Positions 16,478-24,819 of a stretch of DNA of 51,817 bases are shown in pieces. Position 1 is the first letter of the stretch; the number at the start of each line of letters is the position of its first letter. Source of the stretch: Scytonematopsis contorta HA4267-MV1 (GTDB lineage Bacteria > Cyanobacteriota > Cyanobacteriia > Cyanobacteriales > Nostocaceae); assembly GCA_019359035.1 (NCBI GenBank), contig JAHHIC010000092.1, positions 1 to 51,817 of the forward strand, in the 5' to 3' direction. The notes under the pieces were generated by a model. That model did no database searches. It saw only the letters and a list, made by a program, of their open reading frames with translations, and was not told where the DNA came from. Position numbers and translations under genes: made by a program.

Positions 16478-18238
16478 TTATATTTTTGGCATACTCTGTG
16501 TTAAAGAAGTAGAAAAATTTACTGGAAGTTTAATAATAAATTCTGAACCTTCCCCCAGCTTAGAATTACAGTCTAGATATCCCCGATGTTTATCAACAAT
16601 GATTTGATAGCAGATTGATAGACCCAACCCAGTTCCTTTTCCTACGGCTTTAGTAGTAAAAAATGGGTCGAAAACTTTTGTCAAATTATCTGGAGCAATA
16701 CCAGCCCCATTATCATTGATACTTACAGCAATCCAACCATTACTAATAATTTTTGTCTGGATACAAATTTTATGATTATACCCTTCATTTTGTTGTAATG
16801 CATCAATTGCATTGGTTAGTATATTCATAAAAACTTGATTAATTTGACCAGGACAACATTCAACTTTTGGTAGATTCCCATATTTCTTGACAACATCAAT
16901 TTTTTTATTTTTTCCATGTCCACGTAAACGATGCTCTAAAATCATCAATGTACTTTCTATTCCTTGATGAATATCTACCTTTTTTAATTCTGCTTCATCA
17001 AGTCGAGAGAAATTACGCAGAGAATTGACAATATTCATGATACGCTCAGTGCCATTTTTCATAGATTCTATAATTTTATTTAAATCTTTACTAACAAAAT
17101 CAAGTTCAATAGTATCTATAAAACTTTGAATATCAGGTGAAGGATGTGGATAAAATTTCTGGTAAATTTGGACTAATTCCAGTAAATGTTGAGTATATTG
17201 TTGAGTATGTGTGAGGTTCCCATAAATAAAGTTAGCTGGATTATTTATTTCATGAGCAATTCCTGCAATCATCTGACCCAAACTAGACATTTTTTCAGTA
17301 TGAACTAGTTGACTTTGAGTTGATTGTAATTTATTTAAAGTATTTTGAAGTTGACTAATCGCTTCTTCTAAACGGTCTGATTGAAGAATCGTTGATTGTT
17401 CGGAAACATCTAGTAATTGGCTAAGGGTTGCGATTTTTGAAGTAAAATTTTGATGAATATAAATTTGATTATTTATGGAATTAACTACACTATCTTGAAT
17501 AACTGGATTTTGCAATTGAAAAATCTTCCCTCCCTCAAAGGGAAGTAACGCCATTTTTACATTCAAAGCTAAAGGACGAAATAAATCAACAGTAGTTCGA
17601 GAAATTGCTACTTTTGAAAATATTAATATTGTAAACATATTTCCAGATGGTAGTAACCCACCGAACCCAATCACAGATTTAATATTGTAGGGAATAACAA
17701 AGGATTTTTGTGCTGGGATATAAGGACTATCTAAAGCATCAGCAACATAAAAAATATTATACATCTTTTGCTCTAAATCGATGAGTAAATCTGCATCCGG
17801 TTGTAGTAGGATTTCTGGATTTAAACCCAATTGATTAATTAATTGAAAAATCATTGGGATACGAGCAATTGCTTCTTCACTTACAAGAGGAATTGCTTTA
17901 TGTCCTTCAGATGTGTGTCGTGAATTCCACTCTGGAAGCTCTCCAGCAGTTGCTAATAGCGTTAGACATTTTAAATTAATATCTATTTCATTATCACCTA
18001 AAAAATTACCAACATCTTCTTGTAGTTCTGGCGTTAAATCTCGATAAGGATGAGTTTTAAATAAACGAACAAGCGCACAAGCTTTTTCTCCAGATTGTTT
18101 GTCTACAAAATTTTCATAAAGATATTGAATAATATTATTACTAACCTCTTCTATGCTCGAAGCGCCATCACCCAAATGACGAAGCGCTAGTCCACATTCA
18201 GACATATCTCTCAAAGTCATTTGATGTAAATCGTACAT
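16478..18238 (-). CDS. Sensor histidine kinase carried by the hupS element
   Basis: 586 residues. Residues 1-about 250 are an uncharacterised soluble input domain ([29 protein letters not shown]-like start) seen in cyanobacterial kinases. A coiled coil follows ([20 protein letters not shown]), then the H-box [19 protein letters not shown] with the phosphorylated His, and the ATPase domain with N box ([17 protein letters not shown]), G1 ([12 protein letters not shown]), F box (FDPFFTTK) and G2 (GKGTGLGLS). No transmembrane segment and no receiver next to it. Its 3' end is 20 bp from the attL arm, pointing at hupS. Its target is unknown. Confidence 0.93.
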   Translation of the reverse strand: MYDLHQMTLRDMSECGLALRHLGDGASSIEEVSNNIIQYLYENFVDKQSGEKACALVRLFKTHPYRDLTPELQEDVGNFLGDNEIDINLKCLTLLATAGELPEWNSRHTSEGHKAIPLVSEEAIARIPMIFQLINQLGLNPEILLQPDADLLIDLEQKMYNIFYVADALDSPYIPAQKSFVIPYNIKSVIGFGGLLPSGNMFTILIFSKVAISRTTVDLFRPLALNVKMALLPFEGGKIFQLQNPVIQDSVVNSINNQIYIHQNFTSKIATLSQLLDVSEQSTILQSDRLEEAISQLQNTLNKLQSTQSQLVHTEKMSSLGQMIAGIAHEINNPANFIYGNLTHTQQYTQHLLELVQIYQKFYPHPSPDIQSFIDTIELDFVSKDLNKIIESMKNGTERIMNIVNSLRNFSRLDEAELKKVDIHQGIESTLMILEHRLRGHGKNKKIDVVKKYGNLPKVECCPGQINQVFMNILTNAIDALQQNEGYNHKICIQTKIISNGWIAVSINDNGAGIAPDNLTKVFDPFFTTKAVGKGTGLGLSICYQIIVDKHRGYLDCNSKLGEGSEFIIKLPVNFSTSLTQSMPKI

Positions 18239-18787
18239 TGTTTATACCTCCTGCGTTGTTATAGACTAGTAGTATATAAATACTGGGAGATGCGCCTGTA
18301 AATAAAATAGTCAGGAATGTAGTAATTCCATCTAAATTGCCAAATCCCTGATAAATCACAATTTTTGGTAGATTTTAATTTGTTATCAGCCATATATATA
18401 GTATTCCCACTATTTTGCTGAGAATATTGCAATCAGATAAAACGCGACCACGCAAGCTACTAATGGGTTACGACAGCATCACAACAAAGCCTTACGAATG
18501 TTGGGTTAAGTGTCCCGCTCCATTACTTGTAGAATCTGCGACGCCTTTGAACATCTTGACAATACAAAATTACCCATCGGGGTACTGTCAACACTAATTG
18601 AAATTGTTCTAATACAGGTATAAAACAACTAGCCTATAGGAAATGGGCTTATGGCAAATTCTCGATGAAGGGTTGCGCTTTTCTTTCAAAAATTTTCCTA
18701 GCTTTTAGAAACAGCAAAAAAACAGGTTTAATATCACTTAGAAAAACCTAGTTCATAAAGCTTACGCATATTAAGGAGGAATAAAAT
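18239..18787. other. Gene-free region inside the hupS element
   Basis: 549 bp. A 60-codon frame at 18415-18597 has no RBS and no protein-like pattern, so I do not call it. The region should hold the divergent promoters of the kinase (gene start at 18238) and of the 18788 gene. No strong hairpin seen. Confidence 0.5.
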
Positions 18788-19156
18788 ATGGCTCAGATGG
18801 TACGAGTTGCAAACTTAACTACCGCAGGACGCCGCTTTGAAGACGTTGTTGATGTCTCCTATAGCAGTAATTATTGGCTTACAGCTTTCTGTGGTATATC
18901 AATGATTGATTCACTTAATGACTTTGACCGGGATAATGCGGTAGCAATTGATATTGCTTATTATGACGGCAACTCAAATAGTCGCTCACCTTGGGTTTAT
19001 GGCGGTGACCACTGGGGAAATAGTGGTGCTTTTTCTAACTACCATTTACCCGCGACTATTCGTTTTGGTAGAGCTGTTCGTTTTCGTCTACGGTCTTTTC
19101 ACCCAGACGACATAGAATCTGCTGGATTTGGTATTTTGTGGTCATATCTAAGTTAA
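18788..19156 (+). CDS. Small element-borne protein of unknown function
   Basis: 122 residues, beta-rich and aromatic (YSSNYWLTAFCGISMIDSLN, SPWVYGGDHWGNSG, RAVRFRLRSFHPDD), acidic, no signal peptide. A near-perfect RBS aaggagg lies 7 bp before the ATG at 18788, so it is well translated. It lies 12 bp before the 19169 gene, which has its own aaggagg, so both form an operon ending at a hairpin (19469-19497). Family not recognised. Confidence 0.75.
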   Translation: MAQMVRVANLTTAGRRFEDVVDVSYSSNYWLTAFCGISMIDSLNDFDRDNAVAIDIAYYDGNSNSRSPWVYGGDHWGNSGAFSNYHLPATIRFGRAVRFRLRSFHPDDIESAGFGILWSYLS

Positions 19157-19168
19157 GGAGGTTTAGAG

Positions 19169-19405
19169 ATGAAATACGTTGTGTATAACAATTCAACAGG
19201 TGAAATTGTTCGTACTTATCGTAAGATTTGTGGTGAAAGCGGCGAACTGATTCCTGCTGAACAATCGGATATTCTCTCTGATTTACCGCTTGGTTTAACC
19301 GAGGAAGATGTAAGTATTCTGCCTATGCAATTAGATTCTTTTGAGCGAGGCAAAATCTACAGAGTTGACTTGGAAACACAACAGATTGTCAGTGAGGATA
19401 GGTAA
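19169..19405 (+). CDS. Small element-borne hypothetical protein
   Basis: 78 residues, acidic, beta-strand then loop (YVVYNNSTGEIVRTYRKICG) that resembles small phage structural or accessory proteins, though without a firm match. RBS aaggagg precedes the ATG by 8 bp. Second gene of the 18788 operon. Confidence 0.7.
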   Translation: MKYVVYNNSTGEIVRTYRKICGESGELIPAEQSDILSDLPLGLTEEDVSILPMQLDSFERGKIYRVDLETQQIVSEDR

Positions 19406-19468
19406 AGTCAATAGTAGCCAATAATCTGTGCTGTTTATCTAACTGCTAGGTTTGAAGTATCTTTTGAA

Positions 19469-19497
19469 CTATCAAGGGTAAGCTATGCCCTTGATAG
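19469..19497 (+). terminator. Hairpin after the 18788-19405 operon
   Basis: A 10-bp perfect stem ctatcaaggg / cccttgatag with a 9-nt loop, 64 bp after the stop of the 19169 gene. The downstream T content is modest (ctcttgatttttgg), so it is a weak rho-independent terminator or an mRNA end stabiliser. Confidence 0.6.
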
Positions 19498-19588
19498 CTC
19501 TTGATTTTTGGTCTTTTAAGCTTAATTAGAGAATAGCTCTGGTAATTCTCATGTCCCTGTCTCAAGATAATTAGTACTCAAAGTAATT

Positions 19589-20191
19589 ATGGATTCTAAT
19601 CAACGAATAGACTATCTATATAAGGAATACACACGCCTAAGTGAAAAAGCTGAAGAACAGATAAAAAGCACCTATGATGACTTTAAACTTTTAGGAGTAT
19701 TCGGTGTATTTATAGTTATTTGGAAACCTATTTCTGATTTGATTGCTTCTACAAATGCTAAAGTTGACTCTAGCACTATTCTCTTTTTAGGCTTTTTTAG
19801 CGTTCTAATAATTTCTGGGATGATTGGCTTTTTAGATTTAATTAAGCAATTCTATGCATGGTATATTGTTTATAATCTCCAGGCATATGAAGTAGAGATT
19901 AAAAAGGAATTGGATGAAGCGGAAAATTCCCAAATCTTTAACTTCAATTTGGGAAAGAAAGAAGAAAAATTTATTGCCTTAACTTATCGAGGAGCTTATA
20001 GGCTTTTGGTTATAACTTTTGAATTTGGAATTACTATTATACCATTCTTAGTACTTTATCATTCTAGCGTTTTATATGCGGTAATTTATCTGTTAATATC
20101 ATTGTCTGGTTTTATAATCTACTCATTAATGTTTCAAAAAATGATGAAGCGTTATTTCAATATTAAGTACACAAAGAAAACTAACCCTTGA
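19589..20191 (+). CDS. Element-borne membrane protein
   Basis: 200 residues with four hydrophobic segments (LLGVFGVFIVIWKPIS; STILFLGFFSVLIISGMIGF; LLVITFEFGITIIPFLVLY; LYAVIYLLISLSGFIIYSLM), an N-terminal acidic helix and a basic C-terminus. The layout recalls small membrane effector proteins of defence or cargo loci, but no named family is recognised. It has no obvious partner gene. Confidence 0.7.
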   Translation: MDSNQRIDYLYKEYTRLSEKAEEQIKSTYDDFKLLGVFGVFIVIWKPISDLIASTNAKVDSSTILFLGFFSVLIISGMIGFLDLIKQFYAWYIVYNLQAYEVEIKKELDEAENSQIFNFNLGKKEEKFIALTYRGAYRLLVITFEFGITIIPFLVLYHSSVLYAVIYLLISLSGFIIYSLMFQKMMKRYFNIKYTKKTNP

Positions 20192-20344
20192 GCTAACCCT
20201 ATCAGCGTTTCCATTGCTGCTCCCAGCCAAACTACTCTCACAAGTAGTGTTATGATACCTAAGCTATTTGGTGCGAGGACGCTCACTATAGCGGTGATGA
20301 TAGCGACAAACAACATGGCTAACTATCCTAAAAACCATCCTATT

Positions 20345-20516
20345 ACTGTTGCTAGTATCCACTAAAATGTTTGTTGCAAGTACAAAACGTCCAGCACTTC
20401 GTAATCGCTTTTTAATAGCCTCTTTGTGAGAATTAAATTTTGAAGCAAGTAGTTTTTCTAGTAGCGCACATTGTCCCAAACCCGTTTTCAGGTCAGTTTT
20501 TTTTGCTTAAACTAAA
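20345..20516 (-). pseudogene. IS1634-family transposase remnant
   Basis: A reading frame running backwards from 20516 encodes KKTDLKTGLGQCALLEKLL and later RLRSAGRFVLATNILVDTS, which resembles the C-terminal catalytic region of IS1634-type transposases. The sequence then diverges after VDTSNSN. Only about 55 codons remain and there is no start or terminal repeat, so it is a decayed insertion. Confidence 0.6.
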
Positions 20517-20583
20517 ATTATTTAAAAAGTAAAAAATGTGCTGCTAAAGCAACACATTGTTAAACATCTGAAAAAGCGAAAAA

Positions 20584-20790
20584 TTATTTCTGATGCATCT
20601 GTTCAAATATAGCCAAACCTTTCTCTATTTTTGTTTGTTCAATGAGCTGCCGACACTGCCTACCAGCTTCAACTGCTTGACGCATCAAATTATGTCCTTC
20701 AATATATTTTCCTTCTTCAATTAGCCTAACAGCTTGGCTACTAAATTCCTTAGCTTGTTTAGACAGAGATTTGATTTTTTCCTTATCCAT
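20584..20790 (-). CDS. Small helical protein (second gene of a coupled pair)
   Basis: 68 residues from the ATG at 20790: an all-helical protein (KIKSLSKQAKEFSSQAVRLI, then MRQAVEAGRQCRQLIEQTKI). It overlaps the end of the 20783-20995 gene by 8 bp, so it is translationally coupled. Function unknown. Confidence 0.6.
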   Translation of the reverse strand: MDKEKIKSLSKQAKEFSSQAVRLIEEGKYIEGHNLMRQAVEAGRQCRQLIEQTKIEKGLAIFEQMHQK

Positions 20791-20995
20791 TGGTTTGCTC
20801 CATAATGACTGCACTAATGACTGCACTAATTGCCTCGGCTTGTTCAAACAGGATTTCAGCTCTAGCTTCAAGTAAGCTAGCATCATCAAAATCCTCATTT
20901 TCTATTGCTTTGTCTACCTCATCATATAACTCATCAACTAGTCGTAGCAGCTTGACATATGCTCGGTTTAAAGCGTCTCTGGTAGCTTGTTTCAT
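20783..20995 (-). CDS. Small helical protein (first gene of a coupled pair)
   Basis: 70 residues starting MKQATRDALNRAYVKLLRLV, helical and acidic. RBS gaggtg lies 3-8 bp before the ATG at 20995 (an in-frame GTG at 21001 is possible). It is divergent from the gene at 21204 and the two share the operator region 21074-21198. Confidence 0.6.
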   Translation of the reverse strand: MKQATRDALNRAYVKLLRLVDELYDEVDKAIENEDFDDASLLEARAEILFEQAEAISAVISAVIMEQTNG

Positions 20996-21073
20996 TAACA
21001 CCTCTGTTTGCAGTCTTGAGTTAGGATTTTCCTCCTACTTTGAGCGTCAGTTTTGGCTCGTTTGTGACGTTTT

Positions 21074-21198
21074 AATCCATGTATACAAAATATTAGAAAT
21101 TTTGGTTTGTTTACAAGCTTTATTTACAAAACTCAATAATCAGATAACTTTGTAATAAATCTATAGGCTAAAATTGTAAATGCTTGTATACATGGATT
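21074..21198. promoter_or_regulatory. Paired operator with tgtataca core
   Basis: A 15-bp sequence aatccatgtatacaa at 21074-21088 recurs exactly inverted (ttgtatacatggatt) at 21184-21198. Each copy contains the palindrome tgtataca. The pair flanks the divergent promoter between the coupled small genes and the 21204 gene, and the right copy ends 5 bp before the likely ATG at 21204. The pattern fits an autoregulatory operator; the likely regulator is the 21204 product. Confidence 0.7.
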
Positions 21199-21203
21199 TT
21201 ATT

Positions 21204-21479
21204 ATGGTTGGTAAAAAGAAAAATAATATCGGTAAACGTGGAGCACAAAAGGGGGATATAAGGAACCCAGAGGGAAGAAATCAATATGATGGGATACTAG
21301 CCCAAAAGCCTGTATGTACTCGGCTTTACATTGAGGATGATGAGATTTTAAATAAACTATCTGTAGGACAATCGAGGGGATTTATAGGAGAATTTATCAG
21401 AGAAGCCGTTAGGCACGCACTTAAGGACATCTCAGTTAAGGAAAATCTTGGCATTCAGGAAGATATGATTGTGCGGTAA
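21204..21479 (+). CDS. Probable small DNA-binding protein (ribbon-helix-helix-like)
   Basis: 91 residues from ATG 21204; upstream in-frame ATGs at 21180 and 21192 lie on or before the operator, so the third start is favoured. The N-terminus is basic (GKKKNNIGKRGAQKGDIRNP). Residues about 45-80 (TRLYIEDDEILNKLSVGQSR, then GFIGEFIREAVRHAL) have a beta-strand, helix, helix order like RHH repressors. The inverted operators beside it support autoregulation. Could regulate element genes. Confidence 0.6.
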   Translation: MVGKKKNNIGKRGAQKGDIRNPEGRNQYDGILAQKPVCTRLYIEDDEILNKLSVGQSRGFIGEFIREAVRHALKDISVKENLGIQEDMIVR

Positions 21480-21783
21480 TATGTATGTTATGAAATTGCT
21501 ATTTTTCAGTACAATTACGTGGACTGATTTCTACTAGTTCTTTCACGTTAAGTATTCTATGAGTTTTCTCTAACAAAGCAATTGGTAAAGTAGTATTGCT
21601 GAATATTTTGTTTGTTGTTAAGTGTTGGCCGGGTGTCAGAGAAAATACAGGTTAAAAATATTACACTAAATTCCGATTTTCTCACCCATTAAATTTTCAC
21701 GAAAAATAAAATAGCCGCATTGCTCGCCGCTAACGGAAATTTTGACAAAAGCAAATAACCTTTATATAGCGCTACAAAACTAT
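21480..21783. other. Gene-free region before the small convergent ORF
   Basis: 304 bp. It contains a weak inverted pair (agagaaaat near 21640 and attttctca near 21675). No ORF. It probably carries the promoter for the ORF at 21784. Confidence 0.45.
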
Positions 21784-21924
21784 ATGAAGGTTGAAACAGA
21801 TAAAGAGTTCTGGCTGCGAATGCTAAGAGAGTACAAGGAAATGAAGCAACAACAGCAGTTAAAGCAGGTCAACACGCACGACACTAGTGCCATCTACCAC
21901 CACACGTCTAATAAGCCTGCTTAA
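21784..21924 (+). CDS. 46-residue ORF convergent with the hupS-element recombinase
   Basis: From ATG 21784: MKVETDKEFWLRMLREYKEM then a Q/K-rich tail. It is homologous to the 45-residue ORF at 42879-43016 beside the nifK recombinase: shared MK-ET, then E at residue 8, R12, E16, aromatic 17, and QQQ at 23-25. The last 22 codons overlap the 3' end of the recombinase gene on the other strand. A TTG start at 21742 is possible. Size, charge and location fit a recombination directionality factor, but no function is proven. No clear RBS. Confidence 0.65.
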   Translation: MKVETDKEFWLRMLREYKEMKQQQQLKQVNTHDTSAIYHHTSNKPA

Positions 21925-23391
21925 TATCCGTTTCTTGTCTAATTGCGTTCGAGTATCCCAAAAAATGCGGTCGCTGAACATTTGTATAATTTCTTCTCGA
22001 AGTATTACATTATGTTTCACGACCGTATTCCCAGATGATATAACTCGTGCAATTTCTTCTCTAATATCATCCTTCGCTTTTTCAATCGCTGGGATAGGTG
22101 GCAGTTTTTCCAGCGAAGACAAGGATTCTCGCAAACTTTTCACTGATGCTGGTTCTTCTAGTGGTTCATGACTCAAATCAACAAGGTCAGCCAGCTTTTG
22201 TGCTTCATTTATCAGTAATTCAGCAACTTGCTTATCTAAACTGTGACTACTAAGCATCTGCTTAGTTTTACAACGACCCAGTGAATAATAAGTGCATTGA
22301 TACCAATGATTGGGTGTGCCATCCTTACTTTTGTAAGCAGCTTGACGAGTTAACGCACCTCCACAACAAGCGCATTTCAAAAGATTAGCGAACGGATTAG
22401 TATAAGAGCCTTCAACTCCAGACCATCTATTGTTCGCATTACTACGAATAACCTTTTTAATTTGCTCGTGTTTTTCACGAGTTATTATTCCCTCGTGAGT
22501 GTCCCAGTTTATCTCCCATTGGTCAAAATGCTTTCGTTTTCCCCCTTGCTTTTGAGTAGTATTAAAAGGAGTTCCACCAGCATGGACAGGATTAACCAAA
22601 AAATCTTTTAACCCAGCTGGTGACCACTGTAAACTTCCCCAGGGGTATCGCTTGTATGTTTTCTTGCTTTGAGGAGATAAATTAATTTCATTAAGGTCTT
22701 CAATACTTATTTGGTGACTTTTGCTTTCTTTACGCTGCTTATTCCCGACTTTATGAGGAGTAGCGAAAATGCGATTCAAATTATTGCAAGTTTTGCGTAC
22801 CGAGCCAGACTCATAGAATACTTGAAACACGTATTCCGCTAATTCCCACACCCGGAAACTGCGTTTACTTTCAAGCAGCGAAACACACCATCTTTCATCT
22901 TTGATATATTTATCGTTCTCTACCACCCATCCCAACGGAGCAAACCTGTGACTTTTTCTCTGAGTCATACGGTGTTTCCGTTCAGCACTCACACGAGAAG
23001 ACAACATCTTTACCTCAAACTTTGCTGCTGCTAATAAAATATCAATTGTCAGCTCACCCCCCAAGCTCTCAGTATCAATGGCTTGGTCTAGTGCGGTAAG
23101 CTTTATATTCTGACTCCGCAATACTTCTAGTAAAGAATAAAATAACTTTGAACTTGACCCTATCCGGTCAATCCTGACTACCACCAGTTCCGATACTGTA
23201 CCCTTCGGTGCAAGCTTTAAATCATTAACTAACTGCTGTAACCCTTCCCGTACTTCAGTTGTGCGTGATTGAATATCCCAGTAGCAACGGTCACAGCCAG
23301 CATTACGTAATCTCTCAACTTGCTTGCGTAATGCGCCTCTATCTTCTTGTTGCTCAATACTCGAAACCCTTGCGTATCCAATCTTTGACAT
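21859..23391 (-). CDS. Large serine recombinase, XisF-type, of the hupS element
   Basis: 510 residues. N-terminal resolvase domain with YARVSS (catalytic Ser10) and the arginines VVRIDRIGSS; recombinase domain (about 190-320, GLKDFLVNPVHAGGTPF); zinc ribbon CACCGGAL with QCTYYSLGRCKTK; then a coiled coil and a C-terminal VDGTSVVRVDLL. It is paralogous along its full length to the nifK-side recombinase (43013-44560). XisF excises the fdxN element in Anabaena; this enzyme probably excises the element from hupS. Confidence 0.94.
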   Translation of the reverse strand: MSKIGYARVSSIEQQEDRGALRKQVERLRNAGCDRCYWDIQSRTTEVREGLQQLVNDLKLAPKGTVSELVVVRIDRIGSSSKLFYSLLEVLRSQNIKLTALDQAIDTESLGGELTIDILLAAAKFEVKMLSSRVSAERKHRMTQRKSHRFAPLGWVVENDKYIKDERWCVSLLESKRSFRVWELAEYVFQVFYESGSVRKTCNNLNRIFATPHKVGNKQRKESKSHQISIEDLNEINLSPQSKKTYKRYPWGSLQWSPAGLKDFLVNPVHAGGTPFNTTQKQGGKRKHFDQWEINWDTHEGIITREKHEQIKKVIRSNANNRWSGVEGSYTNPFANLLKCACCGGALTRQAAYKSKDGTPNHWYQCTYYSLGRCKTKQMLSSHSLDKQVAELLINEAQKLADLVDLSHEPLEEPASVKSLRESLSSLEKLPPIPAIEKAKDDIREEIARVISSGNTVVKHNVILREEIIQMFSDRIFWDTRTQLDKKRILSRLIRRVVVDGTSVVRVDLL

Positions 23392-23520
23392 AGCAAACTA
23401 GATATATAAACATATATATTTTGCTATTCCATCGCGAATATAAAATGTCATATTTAGAGCATACCTTCCAAATAATTGTTTAATTTAGAAGGCACGACCA
23501 CTGTTTAATATCTGTAAAAC

Positions 23521-23805
23521 TCATGAGGTCGGTGGGTTTGAGCCATTTCCGTTGTTAGAAGGCTTAAGATAATTTCTAATTGTTTCTCCTATTTGTTCCA
23601 TCGCGTAATCAATTATCCGAATCAAATCTGCCATACTGCTGGACAATTCCGCAGATAAATTATCAATCCGTTCCCCCAAGCGGTCAATCATTTGGGCGTT
23701 TCGTTCCTGCTGTTGCTCCACTCTGTCAATTATTTGGAGGGTATGTTGCTGCATTTCAACTGTCTCATTTATTTTTACTTGTGTGAGTTGTTGTTGTTCT
23801 GCCAA
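23521..23805 (-). CDS. Coiled-coil hypothetical protein near attR
   Basis: 94 residues from a TTG at 23805; the frame stays open back to the attR region without a clear ATG or RBS, so the start is uncertain. The sequence is Q/E-rich with heptad spacing (IDRVEQQQERNAQMIDRLGE, then RIDNLSAELSSSMADLI). Soluble. Function unknown; it could have been truncated at the element border. Confidence 0.5.
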   Translation of the reverse strand: MAEQQQLTQVKINETVEMQQHTLQIIDRVEQQQERNAQMIDRLGERIDNLSAELSSSMADLIRIIDYAMEQIGETIRNYLKPSNNGNGSNPPTS

Positions 23806-23858
23806 ATTTCTCAGTATCGCATCAGTTTGCTGTTGCTGTTCTGTTAAACTGCCAAACC

Positions 23859-23880
23859 TTACATGTAACGTCTTTACAAC
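23859..23880. repeat. Partial 28-bp-palindrome copy next to attR
   Basis: ttacatgtaacgtctttac shares the ttacatgtaacgtct core with the palindrome at 7872-7899. It lies 7 bp inside the attR arm. Confidence 0.65.
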
Positions 23881-23886
23881 TAAATG

Positions 23887-23906
23887 TTCTATAGTGACAA
23901 CAGAAG
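23887..23906 (-). repeat. attR arm of the hupS element
   Basis: ttctatagtgacaacagaag, exact inverse of 16438-16457, followed by C and then the TCA (23908-23910) where hupS codon 18 resumes. Defines the right end of the element. Confidence 0.9.
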
Positions 23907-23910
23907 CTCA

Positions 23911-24819
23911 TTTTTAAACGCAGAAGAACCAACTGCGTGTGATTTAATCGCCGACTTTGGCATCAATATACTTTGGCATCCGTCTTTAGGGTTAGAATTG
24001 GGAGAAAATCTACAACAACTTTTGTGGAATTGCGTTTCTGGTAAAATACCTGTAGATATTTTGGTATTTGAAGGCTCAGTAGTCAACGCTCCCAACGGTT
24101 CAGGAGAATGGAATCGCTTCGCAGACCGTCCCATGAAACAATGGTTAACCGACCTCTCCAAGGTTGCTAACTATATTGTCGCGGTAGGAGACTGTGCTAC
24201 TTGGGGAGGAATTCCCGCAATGGCTCCCAACCCTAGCGACTCAACCGGACTGCAATTTCTCAAACGCAAAAAAGGAGGTTTTTTAGGAGAAGACTTCCGC
24301 TCAAAATCCGGATTACCCATCATTAATATCCCCGGATGTCCTGCTCACCCCGACTGGATAACCCAAATTTTGGTTGTGATCGCCAGTGGAAGAATCGGTG
24401 ATATAGCTCTAGACGAACTCCAAAGACCAAAAACTTTCTTTAACACATTCACCCAAACAGGCTGTACCCGCAACGTCCACTTCGCTTATAAAGCATCCGT
24501 TGCCGAATTTGGACAACGCAAAGGATGCCTATTTTACGACCTCGGATGTCGCGGACCCATGACCCGTTCATCTTGCAACCGCATTTTGTGGAACCGCGTC
24601 TCTTCTAAACCCCGTGCCGGGATGCCTTGTATCGGCTGTACTGAACCAGAATTTCCCTTCTACGACCTCAAACCACAAACTGTCTTTAAAACCCAAACCC
24701 TGATGGGCGTTCCTAAAGACTTACCTCCAGGTGTCAATAAAGTTGGCTACGCAGTCCTCACAATGGTAGCAAAAGACACAATGCCAGAATGGGCAGACGA
24801 AGACTTTTTTACTGTTTAG
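23911..24819 (+). CDS. hupS: hupS 3' part: uptake [NiFe]-hydrogenase small subunit
   Basis: 302 codons beginning FLNAEEPTACDLIADFG, the residues that follow SGNTMS in Nostoc-type HupS. The visible frame opens at 23884 (MFYSDNRSS), but those codons are element DNA. Fe-S cluster cysteines occur in VGDCATWGG, NIPGCPAHPDW, TGCTRN, DLGCRGPMT and MPCIGCTEPEFPF. HupS transfers electrons from H2 oxidation in heterocysts. After excision the full protein is 320 residues. No twin-arginine signal peptide, as usual in cyanobacterial HupS. The heptamer array and hupL follow. Confidence 0.95.
   Translation, partial: FLNAEEPTACDLIADFGINILWHPSLGLELGENLQQLLWNCVSGKIPVDILVFEGSVVNAPNGSGEWNRFADRPMKQWLTDLSKVANYIVAVGDCATWGGIPAMAPNPSDSTGLQFLKRKKGGFLGEDFRSKSGLPIINIPGCPAHPDWITQILVVIASGRIGDIALDELQRPKTFFNTFTQTGCTRNVHFAYKASVAEFGQRKGCLFYDLGCRGPMTRSSCNRILWNRVSSKPRAGMPCIGCTEPEFPFYDLKPQTVFKTQTLMGVPKDLPPGVNKVGYAVLTMVAKDTMPEWADEDFFTV

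Larger units (their letters stand above)
16435..23910. mobile_element. hupS DNA element (7.47 kb, serine-recombinase type)
   Basis: It separates hupS codon 18 from codon 19. Both junctions carry TCA (16435-16437 and 23908-23910), and immediately inside lie perfect 20-bp inverted arms (16438-16457 and 23887-23906). Excision by crossover at TC would leave an intact hupS and a 7473-bp circle. Cargo: histidine kinase, two small proteins with strong RBSs, a membrane protein, an IS remnant, a two-gene operon facing a possible DNA-binding protein, a tiny ORF, the recombinase (21859-23391), and a coiled-coil ORF. It is analogous to the fdxN (XisF) and hupL (XisC) elements of Anabaena, but in a different gene from those. 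Confidence 0.92.

Noticed and set aside
18415-18597. 60-codon protein
   Set aside because: No RBS and no protein-like pattern.
23884-23910. ATG at 23884 as the hupS start (MFYSDNRSS)
   Set aside because: These codons lie in the element arm; the true N-terminus is at 16384 and matches the family.
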